Assembly: GCF_003387075.1 (NCBI RefSeq)
Contig: NZ_QUMQ01000001.1
Span: 3,720,001-3,784,000, forward strand
Origin: Asanoa ferruginea
GTDB taxonomy: Bacteria > Actinomycetota > Actinomycetes > Mycobacteriales > Micromonosporaceae
Reading direction: 5' to 3'
DNA length: 64,000 bases
Positions 34,582-45,906 of the stretch are shown piece after piece (position 1 is the first letter of the stretch; every line of letters starts with the position of its first letter). The notes below the pieces were generated by a model that saw only the letters and a program-made list of their open reading frames with translations, made no database searches and had not been told where the DNA came from. A program made the position numbers and the translations under genes.

Positions 34582-36034
34582 GGTGCTCGGCGCCGCGCGC
34601 GATGTTGCGGGCCATCCCACCGAAGATCACCGCGTGGAACGGCGAGACCGCCGCCCAGTAGGCGTGCCCGGCCAGCCCGCGCGGCAGGAACACCGCTCGC
34701 TGCCAGTAGCGGGACGCACCGGCGCCGTCGGGTTCGGCGCGTAGTTCCAGCCAGGCCCGGCCGGGCAGCTTCATCTCGGCCCGCAGCCGGAGCAACTCGC
34801 CCGGCACGACCTCCTCGACCCGCCAGAAGTCGAGCGCGTCGCCGACGTAGAGCCGGTTCGGGTCGCGCCGGCCGCGCCGCAGGCCGACGCCGCCGACCAG
34901 CCGGTCCATCCAGCCGCGCACCTCCCAGGCCAGCGGGAACGAATACCAGCCGTTCTCGCCGCCGACCCCCTCGATCACCCGCCACAGCATCGACGCGTCG
35001 GCCGCGACGGCCCGCTCGCGCACGTCGGTGTAGACGCTGCCACCGGCCCAACCCGGGTCGGTGGGCAGCGGGTCGGCCGGCGATCCGGCGCCGGACCAGC
35101 GGGTCTCCACGTTGAAGTCGCGCACCTTGTTGAGCGCCAACTCGACCGCACGGTCAAAACCGAGCAGACCGTCGGGCGGATCGGGTACGTACTCCGCGAT
35201 GTCGTGTTCGTGCGCCACCGCCTCGTGGATCAGGCTCTCCACCAGTGGCCGGGCGATCGAGTTGGGCACGGGGGTGACGAGGCCGACCCAGTGGGAGGAG
35301 AGCCCCGGGGTCAGCGGCCGGACCGGGACGATGAGCCGGCGAGGTAGCCCGGCCACGGCGGCGTACCGCTGCATCATCTCGGCGAAGGTCAGCACGTCGG
35401 GGCCGCCGATGTCGAAGCCGCGGTTGACGTCGGCCGGCAGGGTGGCCGTCCCGACCAGGTAGCGCAGCACGTCGCGGACCGCGATCGGCTGGATCCGGTT
35501 GCGCACCCAGCGCGGGGTGACCATCGCCGGGAGCCGCTCGGTGAGGTAGCGCAGCATCTCGAACGACGCCGAACCCGAACCGAGGATCACCGGGGCCCGC
35601 AGGACGGCGGTCGGGGTGCCGCTGTCCAACAGGATCCGGGCCACCTCGGCACGCGAGCGCAGGTGCGCCGAGCTCGTGCCGCCGGGCGGGGGTTCCGGGC
35701 CGCCGAGGTAGACGATCCGCCGGACGCCGGCCTCCCGGGCCGCGGCGGCGAAGGCCTCGGCGTTGGCCCGGTCGAGGGCCTCGAAGTCGGGGCGGCCGAG
35801 CGAGTGGACGAGGAAGTAGGCGACGTCGACCCCGGCGAAGGCCGCGGGCAGCGAGGCCGGATCGCCGAGGTCGCCCTTGGCCACCTCGACCCGGTCGGCC
35901 CAGGGCACGTCGCGGAGTTTCTCGGGCGACCGGCTCAGGCAGCGGACCTGGTAACCCGCGTCGAGGAGGCGGGGAACCAGCCGGCCGCCGATGTAGCCGG
36001 TGGCGCCGGTGACTAAGCACCTCGTGATGGTCAT
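34502..36034 (-). CDS. SDR-family NAD(P)-binding protein with C-terminal DUF2867
   Basis: A 510-residue two-domain protein. Residues 1-300 are an atypical short-chain dehydrogenase with CLVTGATGYIGGRLVPRLL at the N-terminus and a YFLVHSLG block; residues about 330-495 are DUF2867 (ENGWYSFPLAWEVRGWMDRLVGGVGLRRGRR, GDALDFWRVEEV). The combination is found in many actinobacteria and proteobacteria without a known reaction. The C-terminal 25 residues are Pro-rich and encoded in the overlap with the YrdC gene. Start ATG 36034. Confidence 0.88.
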   Translation of the reverse strand: MTITRCLVTGATGYIGGRLVPRLLDAGYQVRCLSRSPEKLRDVPWADRVEVAKGDLGDPASLPAAFAGVDVAYFLVHSLGRPDFEALDRANAEAFAAAAREAGVRRIVYLGGPEPPPGGTSSAHLRSRAEVARILLDSGTPTAVLRAPVILGSGSASFEMLRYLTERLPAMVTPRWVRNRIQPIAVRDVLRYLVGTATLPADVNRGFDIGGPDVLTFAEMMQRYAAVAGLPRRLIVPVRPLTPGLSSHWVGLVTPVPNSIARPLVESLIHEAVAHEHDIAEYVPDPPDGLLGFDRAVELALNKVRDFNVETRWSGAGSPADPLPTDPGWAGGSVYTDVRERAVAADASMLWRVIEGVGGENGWYSFPLAWEVRGWMDRLVGGVGLRRGRRDPNRLYVGDALDFWRVEEVVPGELLRLRAEMKLPGRAWLELRAEPDGAGASRYWQRAVFLPRGLAGHAYWAAVSPFHAVIFGGMARNIARGAEHPTEPGSPAPAPPRPGLHGAPADHPDR

Positions 36035-36125
36035 CTAGAGTTCGCCCCAAGTTTTCCGGACGCGCCGGTTTTGTCCGAGTCTATGCGAATGAAAGCCGCG
36101 TTCCGGGCAGGTTTGCCGGTCAACG

Positions 36126-36131
36126 TAGACT
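36126..36131 (+). promoter_or_regulatory. Predicted -10 element before the AtpI-like gene
   Basis: TAGACT ends 8 bases before the ATG at 36140 without a ribosome binding site, again a leaderless pattern. It is the likely first promoter of the ATP synthase region. Confidence 0.4.
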
Positions 36132-36139
36132 GCGACGCG

Positions 36140-36574
36140 ATGTCGACGACCTCTGTACCCACGACCACGCCAGCCGACGCGGACCGTAACTGGCGGCTGC
36201 GGCACCTGCCGCCCATCCTCATCGCCGCCGGCGTGATGACCGCCGGCGCGGCGGTCCTGGGCGGCGTGTTCGCGGGCGGCGTCGGTGCGCTCGCGGCAGC
36301 ACTCGGTGTAATCATCGCTACGGCGAGTTACCTGGCATCCACATTGGCCATTGCCTGGGCCGACAAACTCGACCCGAAGCTGGTCATGCCATTCGGCATG
36401 GGCGTCTACGTGGCCAAGTTGAGCGTGCTCGGCGGGCTGATGCTGGTTGTCGCCTCGACCGGATGGGCTGGGCTTAAGCCACTCTCCGTAGGGATTGTCG
36501 CCGGCGTGTTGGCGTGGACAGCGACCCAGATCTGGTGGATCGTGACCGTGCACGCGCCGAGATTTCGTCGTTAA
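36140..36574 (+). CDS. Membrane protein at the AtpI position
   Basis: A 144-residue integral membrane protein with four predicted helices (about residues 26-47, 50-74, 90-110, 113-136). Position ahead of the ATP synthase genes and length suggest the AtpI family, which helps assemble the c-ring, though the sequence is poorly conserved. ATG 36140 fits the leaderless promoter; an earlier in-frame start at 36071 is less likely. A hairpin separates it from the next gene. Confidence 0.72.
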   Translation: MSTTSVPTTTPADADRNWRLRHLPPILIAAGVMTAGAAVLGGVFAGGVGALAAALGVIIATASYLASTLAIAWADKLDPKLVMPFGMGVYVAKLSVLGGLMLVVASTGWAGLKPLSVGIVAGVLAWTATQIWWIVTVHAPRFRR

Positions 36575-36649
36575 CGCGACCCTTGGGTGACCCCACATCG
36601 GGGGCCGGAGGAGTAGCGTGAGCGCAGAGGCAGATCCATCATCCCATTG

Positions 36650-36676
36650 CCCCCGCACAGCATGAGCGTGCGGGGG
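36650..36676 (+). terminator. Hairpin between the AtpI-like gene and AtpZ
   Basis: CCCCCGCAC (36650-36658) pairs with GTGCGGGGG (36668-36676) around a 9-base loop. It may terminate or attenuate transcription before the main atp operon. Confidence 0.6.
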
Positions 36677-36720
36677 TCGAGTCTTCGCCTCCCTCTACCG
36701 GCTGATACGGTTCCCGCGTC

Positions 36721-36978
36721 ATGGCCGGTGACCCACCCTCGCAGCACCCCGATGAGACCCCCGACGCCACGCCGACGGGGGCCGACCTCGGGTGGACCGC
36801 ACTGTCCTACCTCATCGGTGGGATGGCGGTGTGGGGGTTCATCGGCTGGCTGGTTGACCGTTGGGTGCACAGCGGCGGCATCATCACCGGCATCGGTGTG
36901 GTGATCGGTTGCGCTGGCGGCATCTATCTGGTCATCAAGCGGATCGGGGCCCCACCACCGGGGTCCGGCAGTTCATGA
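36721..36978 (+). CDS. AtpZ/AtpI-family protein
   Basis: An 85-residue protein with a polar N-terminus and two transmembrane helices (WTALSYLIGGMAVWGFIGWLVDRW and IITGIGVVIGCAGGIYLVIKRIG), matching the AtpZ/AtpI family often found before atpB. Proposed roles are assembly of the c-ring or cation supply. It precedes atpB by 13 bp and is likely co-transcribed with it. Confidence 0.85.
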   Translation: MAGDPPSQHPDETPDATPTGADLGWTALSYLIGGMAVWGFIGWLVDRWVHSGGIITGIGVVIGCAGGIYLVIKRIGAPPPGSGSS

Positions 36979-36991
36979 GGGAAGGGACGCG

Positions 36992-37789
36992 GTGATCGGA
37001 CAGGCGGTCGCTCTCCAGAGCGACGTTCCGTTTCCACCAGAGGTGGGCGACTTCTACCTGCCCTCCATCGTGCCGTGGGACGGGCTCAACTCGCTGTGGT
37101 TCACCAAGATCACGGCGTTGGTCTGGGTCAGCACGGCGATCCTCATCATCTTCTTCCTGACCGCCTACCGGAAGCCGAAGATGGTTCCGGGCAAGGCGCA
37201 ATGGATGGCCGAGTCGGCATACGGCTTCGTGCGCAACAACATCTCCATCGAGATGCTCGGCACCGAGCGCGGCCTGCGGTTCGCCCCCTACCTGGCGTCG
37301 CTGCTGCTGTTCATCGTCTTCAACAACCTGTGGAGCATCATCCCGATCGCCCAGATCTCGCCGAACTCGCACATCGCGTTCCCGGCGTTCCTGGCGCTGA
37401 TCAGCTACGTGCTGTTCAACTACGTCGGCATCAAGAAGTTCGGGTTCCGCAAATACATGCGCAACTCGCTCATCCCGCCGGCGCCGTGGTTCGTGCTCCC
37501 GATCCTGATCCCGATCGAGTTCTTCTCGACCTTCCTCGTGCGGCCGTTCTCGCTGGCCGTCCGGTTGTTCGCGAACATGTTCGCCGGGCACATGCTGCTG
37601 CTCGTTTTCACCCTCGGCGGGTTCGCCATTCTGCAGGCGAATGCCAAACTTGCCGCGTTCTCGGTGCTGTCCTGGTTGATGACCATCGCGCTGACGCTGC
37701 TCGAGCTGCTGGTGATCTTCCTGCAGGCCTACGTCTTCACCGTGCTTACCGCGAGCTACATCCAAGGCGCGGTCTCGGAGGAGCACTGA
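36992..37789 (+). CDS. atpB: ATP synthase F0 subunit a
   Basis: Membrane stator subunit that provides the proton half-channels. The 265-residue protein shows five to six helices and the essential Arg in RPFSLAVRLFANMFAGHMLL (about residues 187-206). The start is GTG 36992 behind GGAAGGGA. Gene order atpB-E-F-H-A-G-D follows, as in other actinobacteria. Confidence 0.96.
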   Translation: MIGQAVALQSDVPFPPEVGDFYLPSIVPWDGLNSLWFTKITALVWVSTAILIIFFLTAYRKPKMVPGKAQWMAESAYGFVRNNISIEMLGTERGLRFAPYLASLLLFIVFNNLWSIIPIAQISPNSHIAFPAFLALISYVLFNYVGIKKFGFRKYMRNSLIPPAPWFVLPILIPIEFFSTFLVRPFSLAVRLFANMFAGHMLLLVFTLGGFAILQANAKLAAFSVLSWLMTIALTLLELLVIFLQAYVFTVLTASYIQGAVSEEH

Positions 37790-37867
37790 TCCCCGGTGTT
37801 GCCGGGATAAGTGGTCCACCCCCCGCACCAACAGTTGTCCGTCCCGCGTGAACGTCACGCGTGATAA

Positions 37868-38119
<252 letters not shown>

Positions 38120-38147
38120 TCACCACCTTCGAACGGGAGGTTTCCCC

Positions 38148-38675
38148 ATGTTGCTCTCCGAGGCGGTCGAGCACAGCCCGATCCTGCCGCTCTGGCAGGA
38201 GATCCTGGTCGGTGGCGTCGCTTTCGCGGTGCTCTGCTTCGTGCTGATGAAGTTCGTCTTCCCGCGCATGGAGGAGACCTTCAAGGCTCGCGTCGACGCC
38301 ATCGAGGGCGGCCTCAAGCGGGCCGAAGAGGCGCAGGCCGAGGCCAACAAGCTGCTCGAGCAATACAAGACCCAGCTCGCCGAGGCGCGCACCGACGCCG
38401 CGAAGATTCGCGACGACGCGCGGGCCGACGGTGAGCAGATCCGCCAGGAGATCCAGGTGCGGGCTCGCGAAGAGTCCGACCGGATCATCGCGGCGGGTCG
38501 CGAGCAGCTCAACGCCGAGCGCCAGCAGATCGTTCGCGAGCTGCGGGCCGAGGTCGGCACGCTGGCCGTTGACCTGGCCGGCCGGATCGTCGGCGAGTCG
38601 CTCACCGACGAGGCGCGCCGGCGGGGGACCGTGGACCGGTTCCTCTCCGAGCTCGAGTCGACCGGGAGTCGTTGA
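38148..38675 (+). CDS. atpF: ATP synthase F0 subunit b
   Basis: Peripheral stalk subunit. The 175-residue protein has one N-terminal membrane helix (about residues 18-38) and a long charged coiled coil (KRAEEAQAEANKLLEQYK...). ATG 38148 follows GGGAGG. The stop TGA overlaps the ATG of atpH, indicating coupling. Confidence 0.95.
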   Translation: MLLSEAVEHSPILPLWQEILVGGVAFAVLCFVLMKFVFPRMEETFKARVDAIEGGLKRAEEAQAEANKLLEQYKTQLAEARTDAAKIRDDARADGEQIRQEIQVRAREESDRIIAAGREQLNAERQQIVRELRAEVGTLAVDLAGRIVGESLTDEARRRGTVDRFLSELESTGSR

Positions 38676-39496
38676 TGCAGGGCGTCAGCCGGGAGTCCTA
38701 CCGCACGGCCGCCGAGCGGCTGGACTCCTTCGCGGCCTCGGCGCCCGCCGCCGATGTCGCGAAGACCGGTGACGAGCTGCTGATGGTGGCCGACGTGCTC
38801 CGCGGGCAGCCGCGGCTGCGCCGGGCGCTGTCGGACCCGGGCCGGGCGGGCGACGATCGGGCCGAGCTGTTCCGCTCGCTGCTGACCGGCAAGGTCAGCG
38901 ACGAGACGCTCGAACTGGCCGCGATCCTGGCCGGCGGCCGCTGGTCGGCCGCGTCCGAGTTGCTCGACGCGGCCGAGCGGATGGGCGTCGAGGCGCTGCT
39001 CGCCAGCGCCGACCGCGCCGGTGACCTGGCGGAGGTCGAAGACGAGCTGTTCCGTTTCGGGCAGGTCGTCGACGGCTCACCGGCACTGTCCGGTGCGCTC
39101 TCCGACGTGGTCGCACCACCCGCGCAGCGGGCCGAGCTGGTCAAGACGCTGCTGGAGGGCAAGGCCAAGCCGGCGACGCTGAAGCTGGTCGAGGTGGCGC
39201 TCGGCGGGTTCGGTGGCCGGTCGTTCCAGACCGGTCTGACCCGCATGGTGGAAATGTCCGCAGAACGCCGCGATCGCCAGGTCGCTTTTGTCACCGTCGC
39301 AGCGCCCCTGTCCGATGACGAGGAGCGCCGGCTGGGCACCAAGCTGTCGCAACTGTACGGTCGAGACGTCACTGTCAAGCAGACGGTCGATCCGCAGGTG
39401 CTGGGCGGCATGAGCGTGCTTGTCGGCTCCGACCTCTACGACGGCACGGTGCTCCGCCGCCTCAACGACACCCGCAAGGCGCTCTCACAGCGCTAA
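38675..39496 (+). CDS. atpH: ATP synthase F1 subunit delta
   Basis: Connects the peripheral stalk to F1. At 273 residues it is of the long actinobacterial type, with an N-terminal helical extension before the conserved OSCP/delta region (LAAILAGGRWSAASELL...) and the C-terminal block LYGRDVTVKQTVDPQVLGGMSVLVG that defines the family. The ATG at 38675 shares one base with the atpF stop. Confidence 0.95.
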   Translation: MQGVSRESYRTAAERLDSFAASAPAADVAKTGDELLMVADVLRGQPRLRRALSDPGRAGDDRAELFRSLLTGKVSDETLELAAILAGGRWSAASELLDAAERMGVEALLASADRAGDLAEVEDELFRFGQVVDGSPALSGALSDVVAPPAQRAELVKTLLEGKAKPATLKLVEVALGGFGGRSFQTGLTRMVEMSAERRDRQVAFVTVAAPLSDDEERRLGTKLSQLYGRDVTVKQTVDPQVLGGMSVLVGSDLYDGTVLRRLNDTRKALSQR

Positions 39497-39560
39497 GCAC
39501 CCCCGCTTAGACCCTGACACCGCACCGGTAACACCCGGGCCTGAATAGAGGAAGCAGAGG

Positions 39561-41204
39561 ATGGCCGAGCTGACCATCTCGTCGGAGGAAATCCGCGGCG
39601 CCCTGGAGCGCTACGTCTCCTCCTACACGCCCGACATTTCCCGTGAGGAAGTCGGCTCCGTCGCCGACGCCGGTGACGGCATCGCCCACGTCGAGGGCCT
39701 GCCCTCGACGATGGCCAACGAACTGCTCGAATTCGAAGACGGCACGCTCGGCGTGGCGCTCAACCTCGACGCCCGCGAGATCGGCGTCGTGGTTCTGGGT
39801 GACTTCTCCGGCATCGACGAGGGCCAGCGCGTCAAGCGCACGGGCCGCGTTCTGTCCGTGCCGGTCGGGGACAAGTTCCTCGGCCGCGTGGTCGACGCGC
39901 TCGGCAACCCGATCGACGCCCTCGGCGAGATCGAAAACGAAGGGTTCCGCGAGCTCGAGCTCCAGGCGCCCAACGTGGTCTCCCGCCAGTCGGTCAACGA
40001 GCCGATGCAGACCGGCATCAAGGCGATCGACGCGATGACGCCGATCGGTCGCGGCCAGCGGCAGCTGATCATCGGCGACCGCAAGACCGGCAAGACGACG
40101 ATCGCGATCGACACGATCCTCAACCAGAAGGCCAACTGGGAGTCCGGCGACCCGAAGAAGCAGGTTCGCTGCATCTACGTCGCGATCGGCCAGAAGGCCT
40201 CGACCGTGGCGTCGATCAAGGGCATCCTCGACGCGGCCGGCGCGATGGAATACACCACCATCGTCGCGGCGCCCGCGTCCGACCCGGCCGGCTTCAAATA
40301 CATCGCGCCCTACACCGGGTCGTCGATCGGCCAGCACTGGATGTACGCCGGCAAGCACGTGCTCATCGTCTTCGACGACCTGAGCAAGCAGGCCGAGGCC
40401 TACCGCGCCGTGTCGCTGCTGCTGCGCCGCCCGCCGGGCCGCGAGGCCTACCCCGGTGACGTCTTCTACCTGCACTCCCGGCTGCTGGAGCGCTGCGCGA
40501 AGCTCTCCGACGAGCTGGGCGCGGGCTCGATGACCGGTCTGCCGATCGTCGAGACGAAGGCCAACGACATCTCGGCGTTCATCCCGACCAACGTCATCTC
40601 GATCACCGACGGCCAGATCTTCCTGGAGGCCGACCTGTTCAACCAGGGCGTCCGCCCGGCGATCAACGTCGGCACCTCGGTGTCCCGGGTCGGCGGCGCC
40701 GCACAGGTCAAGCCGATGCGTAAGGTCGCCGGTTCGCTGCGGCTCAACCTCGCGCAGTTCCGCGAGCTCGAGGCGTTCGCCGCGTTCGCGTCGGACCTCG
40801 ACCGGGCGTCCCGCGCCCAGCTCGATCGCGGTTCCCGGCTGGTCGAGCTGCTCAAGCAGCCCAACTACTCGCCGGTCCCGGTCGCCGAAGAGGCGGTCGT
40901 GATCTGGGCGGGTGTCGAGGGCAAGCTCGACGACATCCCGGTCGGCGACGTGCGCCGGTTCGAGGGCGATTTCCTCGACCACGTGCGGCGGCACGACAAG
41001 GCGACGCTCCAGGCGATCGACGACGGCAAGTGGGACGACGACGTCGTCGCCGCGCTCGACAAGTCGCTGAAGGATTTCAAGCAGAACTTCCTCGCCCGCG
41101 ACACCGACAAGCCGGTCCACGACGCGCCCGCCGAGCCGACCGAGGGTGAGCTCGAGAGCGAGTCGGTGACCCGCTACACCGATCAGCCGGCAGAGAAGGC
41201 GTAG
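39561..41204 (+). CDS. atpA: ATP synthase F1 subunit alpha
   Basis: Non-catalytic nucleotide-binding subunit of the F1 hexamer. The 547-residue protein has the N-terminal beta barrel, Walker [12 protein letters not shown] (about residues 173-183), and the signature [19 protein letters not shown]-terminal extension of about 35 acidic residues ([17 protein letters not shown]...) goes beyond E. coli AtpA, as in other actinobacteria such as mycobacteria. Confidence 0.97.
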   Translation: MAELTISSEEIRGALERYVSSYTPDISREEVGSVADAGDGIAHVEGLPSTMANELLEFEDGTLGVALNLDAREIGVVVLGDFSGIDEGQRVKRTGRVLSVPVGDKFLGRVVDALGNPIDALGEIENEGFRELELQAPNVVSRQSVNEPMQTGIKAIDAMTPIGRGQRQLIIGDRKTGKTTIAIDTILNQKANWESGDPKKQVRCIYVAIGQKASTVASIKGILDAAGAMEYTTIVAAPASDPAGFKYIAPYTGSSIGQHWMYAGKHVLIVFDDLSKQAEAYRAVSLLLRRPPGREAYPGDVFYLHSRLLERCAKLSDELGAGSMTGLPIVETKANDISAFIPTNVISITDGQIFLEADLFNQGVRPAINVGTSVSRVGGAAQVKPMRKVAGSLRLNLAQFRELEAFAAFASDLDRASRAQLDRGSRLVELLKQPNYSPVPVAEEAVVIWAGVEGKLDDIPVGDVRRFEGDFLDHVRRHDKATLQAIDDGKWDDDVVAALDKSLKDFKQNFLARDTDKPVHDAPAEPTEGELESESVTRYTDQPAEKA

Positions 41205-41211
41205 GCACCGC

Positions 41212-43583
<2,372 letters not shown>

Positions 43584-43600
43584 TTCCGGTTACCGTCCGC

Positions 43601-43631
43601 GATCCAGGCACCCACGGTGGGTGCCTGGATC
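43601..43631 (+). terminator. Rho-independent terminator after atpD
   Basis: GATCCAGGCACCCA (43601-43614) pairs perfectly with TGGGTGCCTGGATC (43618-43631) around a 3-base loop and is followed by GTTGGTTTTTA. This is the best intrinsic terminator in the window. Confidence 0.93.
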
Positions 43632-43781
43632 GTTGGTTTTTACCAGGATTTTGCATGACGGTGGCCCAGGGCGGCCTGATCCAAACATGAGATATAGGCT
43701 TCCGGGCGCAACGGCGGGCCCTCCTGCAGACGTCTCCATAACGGAACGCCGGCACACGGGCGTCGACGACAAGGAGTTCTG

Positions 43782-45011
43782 ATGGCGAAGAGGTCGGGCA
43801 GCGGTTCATCGGGCCGCTCGACCGGGCGCGGTGCGACCGGCAGGGCCACCGGCGCCACACCACCGGAGTTCGGAGCGCCCACCGGCGCCACGAAGAAGGG
43901 GCGCAAGCGCTCGGGCATTCCCCGTTGGGCCCGCTGGTGCACGATCCTCGGCGCGATCCTGATGGTCGCGAGCGGCGGCCTGCTGGTCACCTCCGAGGCG
44001 CTGCTGGCCCGCTACGAAGGCGCGGTCACCACCGAAGACCTGTTCGGCGACGGCACCGCCGTCGAGGCGAAGAGCGACATCAAGGGCCCGCTCAACATCC
44101 TGCTGGTCGGCATCGACCCCCGCAACGCGACCACGTTGCCGCTGGCCGACTCCATCATGATCATGCACATCCCGGCCGGCCTCGACCGCGGCTACCTGTT
44201 CTCCCTGCCCCGCGACCTCCTGGTCGACATCCCGGCGTTCCCCAAGGCCGGCTACCCCGGCGGCCGCGAGAAGCTCAACGCCGCGATGTCACACGGTGCG
44301 CGGGTGCAGGGCGGCGGCCTGCCCGACCGGGCCAAGGGCTTCGAGTTGCTGTCGAAGACGGTCAGCAACTACACCGGCATCCAGCGCTTCGACGCGGGCG
44401 CGATCGTCAACTTCGCCGGCTTCAAGAAGATCGTCGACGCCATGGGCGGCGTGACCATGTATGTCGACGAGGACGAGGTGCTCTCCGAGCACCTCCAGCC
44501 CAACGGCAAGGCACGGCCGATGAAGGCCTGCGAGTGCGGTGCCCACCCCTACATCGGGCCGCAGGCCCGCTACACCAAGGGCACGCACGAGTTCAAGGGC
44601 TGGCAGGCGCTCGACTACGTGCGGCAGCGCTACACGGTCGACGGCGGCGACTACGGGCGCCAGCGGCACCAGCAGCAGTTCGTCAAGGCGATGGTCTCGC
44701 AGGTGCTGAGCAAGAACGTGATGACCGACCTGCCCAAGCTCGACAAGGTGATCCGGGCGGCCGGCGAGGCGCTGGTCTTCAACGGCCGCGGCCACAGCGT
44801 CGCCGAGTTCGGCTTCGCCCTCAAGGGCATGCGGCAAGACTCGATCACCATGATCAAACTGGCCGGCGGCGGGGTCAACAACTCCGCGGGCAAATACGCG
44901 GGCGAGGCGTTGAAGCAACCCGATGCCCAGGATCTCTTCACCGCGATCCGCACCGACAAGGCCGACGCGTTCATCGCCGCGCACCCAGAGATGATCAACC
45001 GAGATAAGTGA
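43782..45011 (+). CDS. LytR-CpsA-Psr (LCP) family protein
   Basis: Predicted membrane-bound ligase that attaches polymers such as teichoic acid-like glycans or arabinogalactan-type chains to peptidoglycan. The 409-residue protein has a basic Gly/Ser-rich cytoplasmic tail, one transmembrane helix (about residues 50-72), and an external LCP domain (about 105-300) with NILLVGIDPRN, DSIMIMHI, LFSLPRDLLVDIP, the GVTMYVDEDE block and LDYVRQRYTVDGGDYGRQRHQQQ. The ATG follows AAGGAG. It lies between atpD and atpC with terminators on both sides, so it is an independent unit inserted in the ATP synthase locus. Confidence 0.92.
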   Translation: MAKRSGSGSSGRSTGRGATGRATGATPPEFGAPTGATKKGRKRSGIPRWARWCTILGAILMVASGGLLVTSEALLARYEGAVTTEDLFGDGTAVEAKSDIKGPLNILLVGIDPRNATTLPLADSIMIMHIPAGLDRGYLFSLPRDLLVDIPAFPKAGYPGGREKLNAAMSHGARVQGGGLPDRAKGFELLSKTVSNYTGIQRFDAGAIVNFAGFKKIVDAMGGVTMYVDEDEVLSEHLQPNGKARPMKACECGAHPYIGPQARYTKGTHEFKGWQALDYVRQRYTVDGGDYGRQRHQQQFVKAMVSQVLSKNVMTDLPKLDKVIRAAGEALVFNGRGHSVAEFGFALKGMRQDSITMIKLAGGGVNNSAGKYAGEALKQPDAQDLFTAIRTDKADAFIAAHPEMINRDK

Positions 45012-45023
45012 TCCGTCCCACCG

Positions 45024-45052
45024 GGGGTGCCTCCTGACACAGGAGGCACCCC
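45024..45052 (+). terminator. Terminator between the LCP gene and atpC
   Basis: GGGGTGCCTCCT (45024-45035) pairs with AGGAGGCACCCC (45041-45052), a 12-bp perfect stem with a 5-base loop, 12 bases after the LCP stop. Confidence 0.88.
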
Positions 45053-45079
45053 TGGTCTTATCCGGGCCGGTGTGCCGAC

Positions 45080-45085
45080 TAGACT
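45080..45085 (+). promoter_or_regulatory. Predicted -10 element for atpC
   Basis: TAGACT lies between the LCP terminator and atpC, which would need its own promoter since two terminators separate it from atpD. Predicted leader about 65 bases; no clear -35. Confidence 0.4.
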
Positions 45086-45155
45086 CGGTTTCAATTCCAC
45101 CGCGACACCGGGCGACGATCCCCTCGCCCCGGTCCGGCGTCGAAGAGGAGCCATA

Positions 45156-45437
45156 GTGGCAAATCAGCTCCATGTCGAGCTCGTATCCGTCGAAGAGAAG
45201 GTGTGGACCGGCGAGGCAGAGATGCTCGTGGCCCGCACCACCGAGGGCGAGCTTGGTGTGCTGCCGGGCCATGCCCCGCTCCTGGGCCAGCTGGCCGAGC
45301 CGAGCCAGATCCGGATCAAGCTCGACGGCGGCGAGCAACTCGCCTATGACGTCGCGGGTGGCTTCCTCTCCGTCACCGAGACCGGCGTAACGGTCCTCGC
45401 CGAGAGCGCCACGCCAGCCGAGTCCGCGACCCGCTGA
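45156..45437 (+). CDS. atpC: ATP synthase F1 subunit epsilon, short form
   Basis: Rotor subunit of the F1 sector. The 93-residue protein contains the N-terminal beta sandwich (LHVELVSVEEKVWTGEAEMLVARTTEGELGVLPGHAPLLGQL) but ends after VTVLAESATP, so the two-helix C-terminal domain that inhibits ATP hydrolysis in longer epsilons is absent. GTG 45156 follows AGAGGAG. It is separated from atpD by 1.6 kb holding the LCP gene and two terminators. The DUF2550 gene follows 13 bp downstream. Confidence 0.93.
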   Translation: MANQLHVELVSVEEKVWTGEAEMLVARTTEGELGVLPGHAPLLGQLAEPSQIRIKLDGGEQLAYDVAGGFLSVTETGVTVLAESATPAESATR

Positions 45438-45450
45438 CGGAGCCGGGCCG

Positions 45451-45906
45451 ATGCTGATCATCGAATGGATCGCTATCGGCCTCCTGCTGCTCCTGGCCAC
45501 GATCGTCCTGCTGTTCGCCCGCCGGGCCTACTACGCCCGCGCGGGCGGCACGATCCGCTGTGACCTGCGCGTCACGACGCTGCTCGACGGCCGTGGCTGG
45601 TCACCCGGTTTCGCCCGGTTCGTCGACGACGAGATGCGCTGGTACCGCCTCTTCAGCTTCGCGATCCGCCCCAAGCGCGTGCTCTCCCGCCGTGGCCTGA
45701 CCGTGCAGAGCCGTCGCCTGCCCGAGGGCCAGGAACGCCTCACGATGCCCACCGACTGGATCATCCTGCGCTGCATGGGCCACCAGGCCCCGGTCGAGAT
45801 CGCGATGGCCCTGTCCACGGTGACCGGCTTCTCCTCGTGGATCGAGGCGGGGCCTCCCGACTATCAGAGCCCCCGCCTCTCGGTTCCCGACTGGCCCGCG
45901 GCCTAG
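45451..45906 (+). CDS. DUF2550 membrane protein
   Basis: A 151-residue protein with one N-terminal transmembrane helix (IEWIAIGLLLLLATIVLLFARR) and a cytoplasmic domain containing GGTIRCDLR, GWSPGFARFVDDEMRWYRLFS and the tail with IEAGPPDYQSP. This DUF2550 family is a conserved neighbour of atpC in actinobacteria; its function is unknown. Its last four bases overlap the convergent dehydrogenase gene. Confidence 0.9.
   Translation: MLIIEWIAIGLLLLLATIVLLFARRAYYARAGGTIRCDLRVTTLLDGRGWSPGFARFVDDEMRWYRLFSFAIRPKRVLSRRGLTVQSRRLPEGQERLTMPTDWIILRCMGHQAPVEIAMALSTVTGFSSWIEAGPPDYQSPRLSVPDWPAA

Noticed and set aside
37075-37851. Second frame through atpB
   Set aside because: It is a shadow of the subunit a gene, rich in Arg/Ala/His as expected for an off-frame translation.
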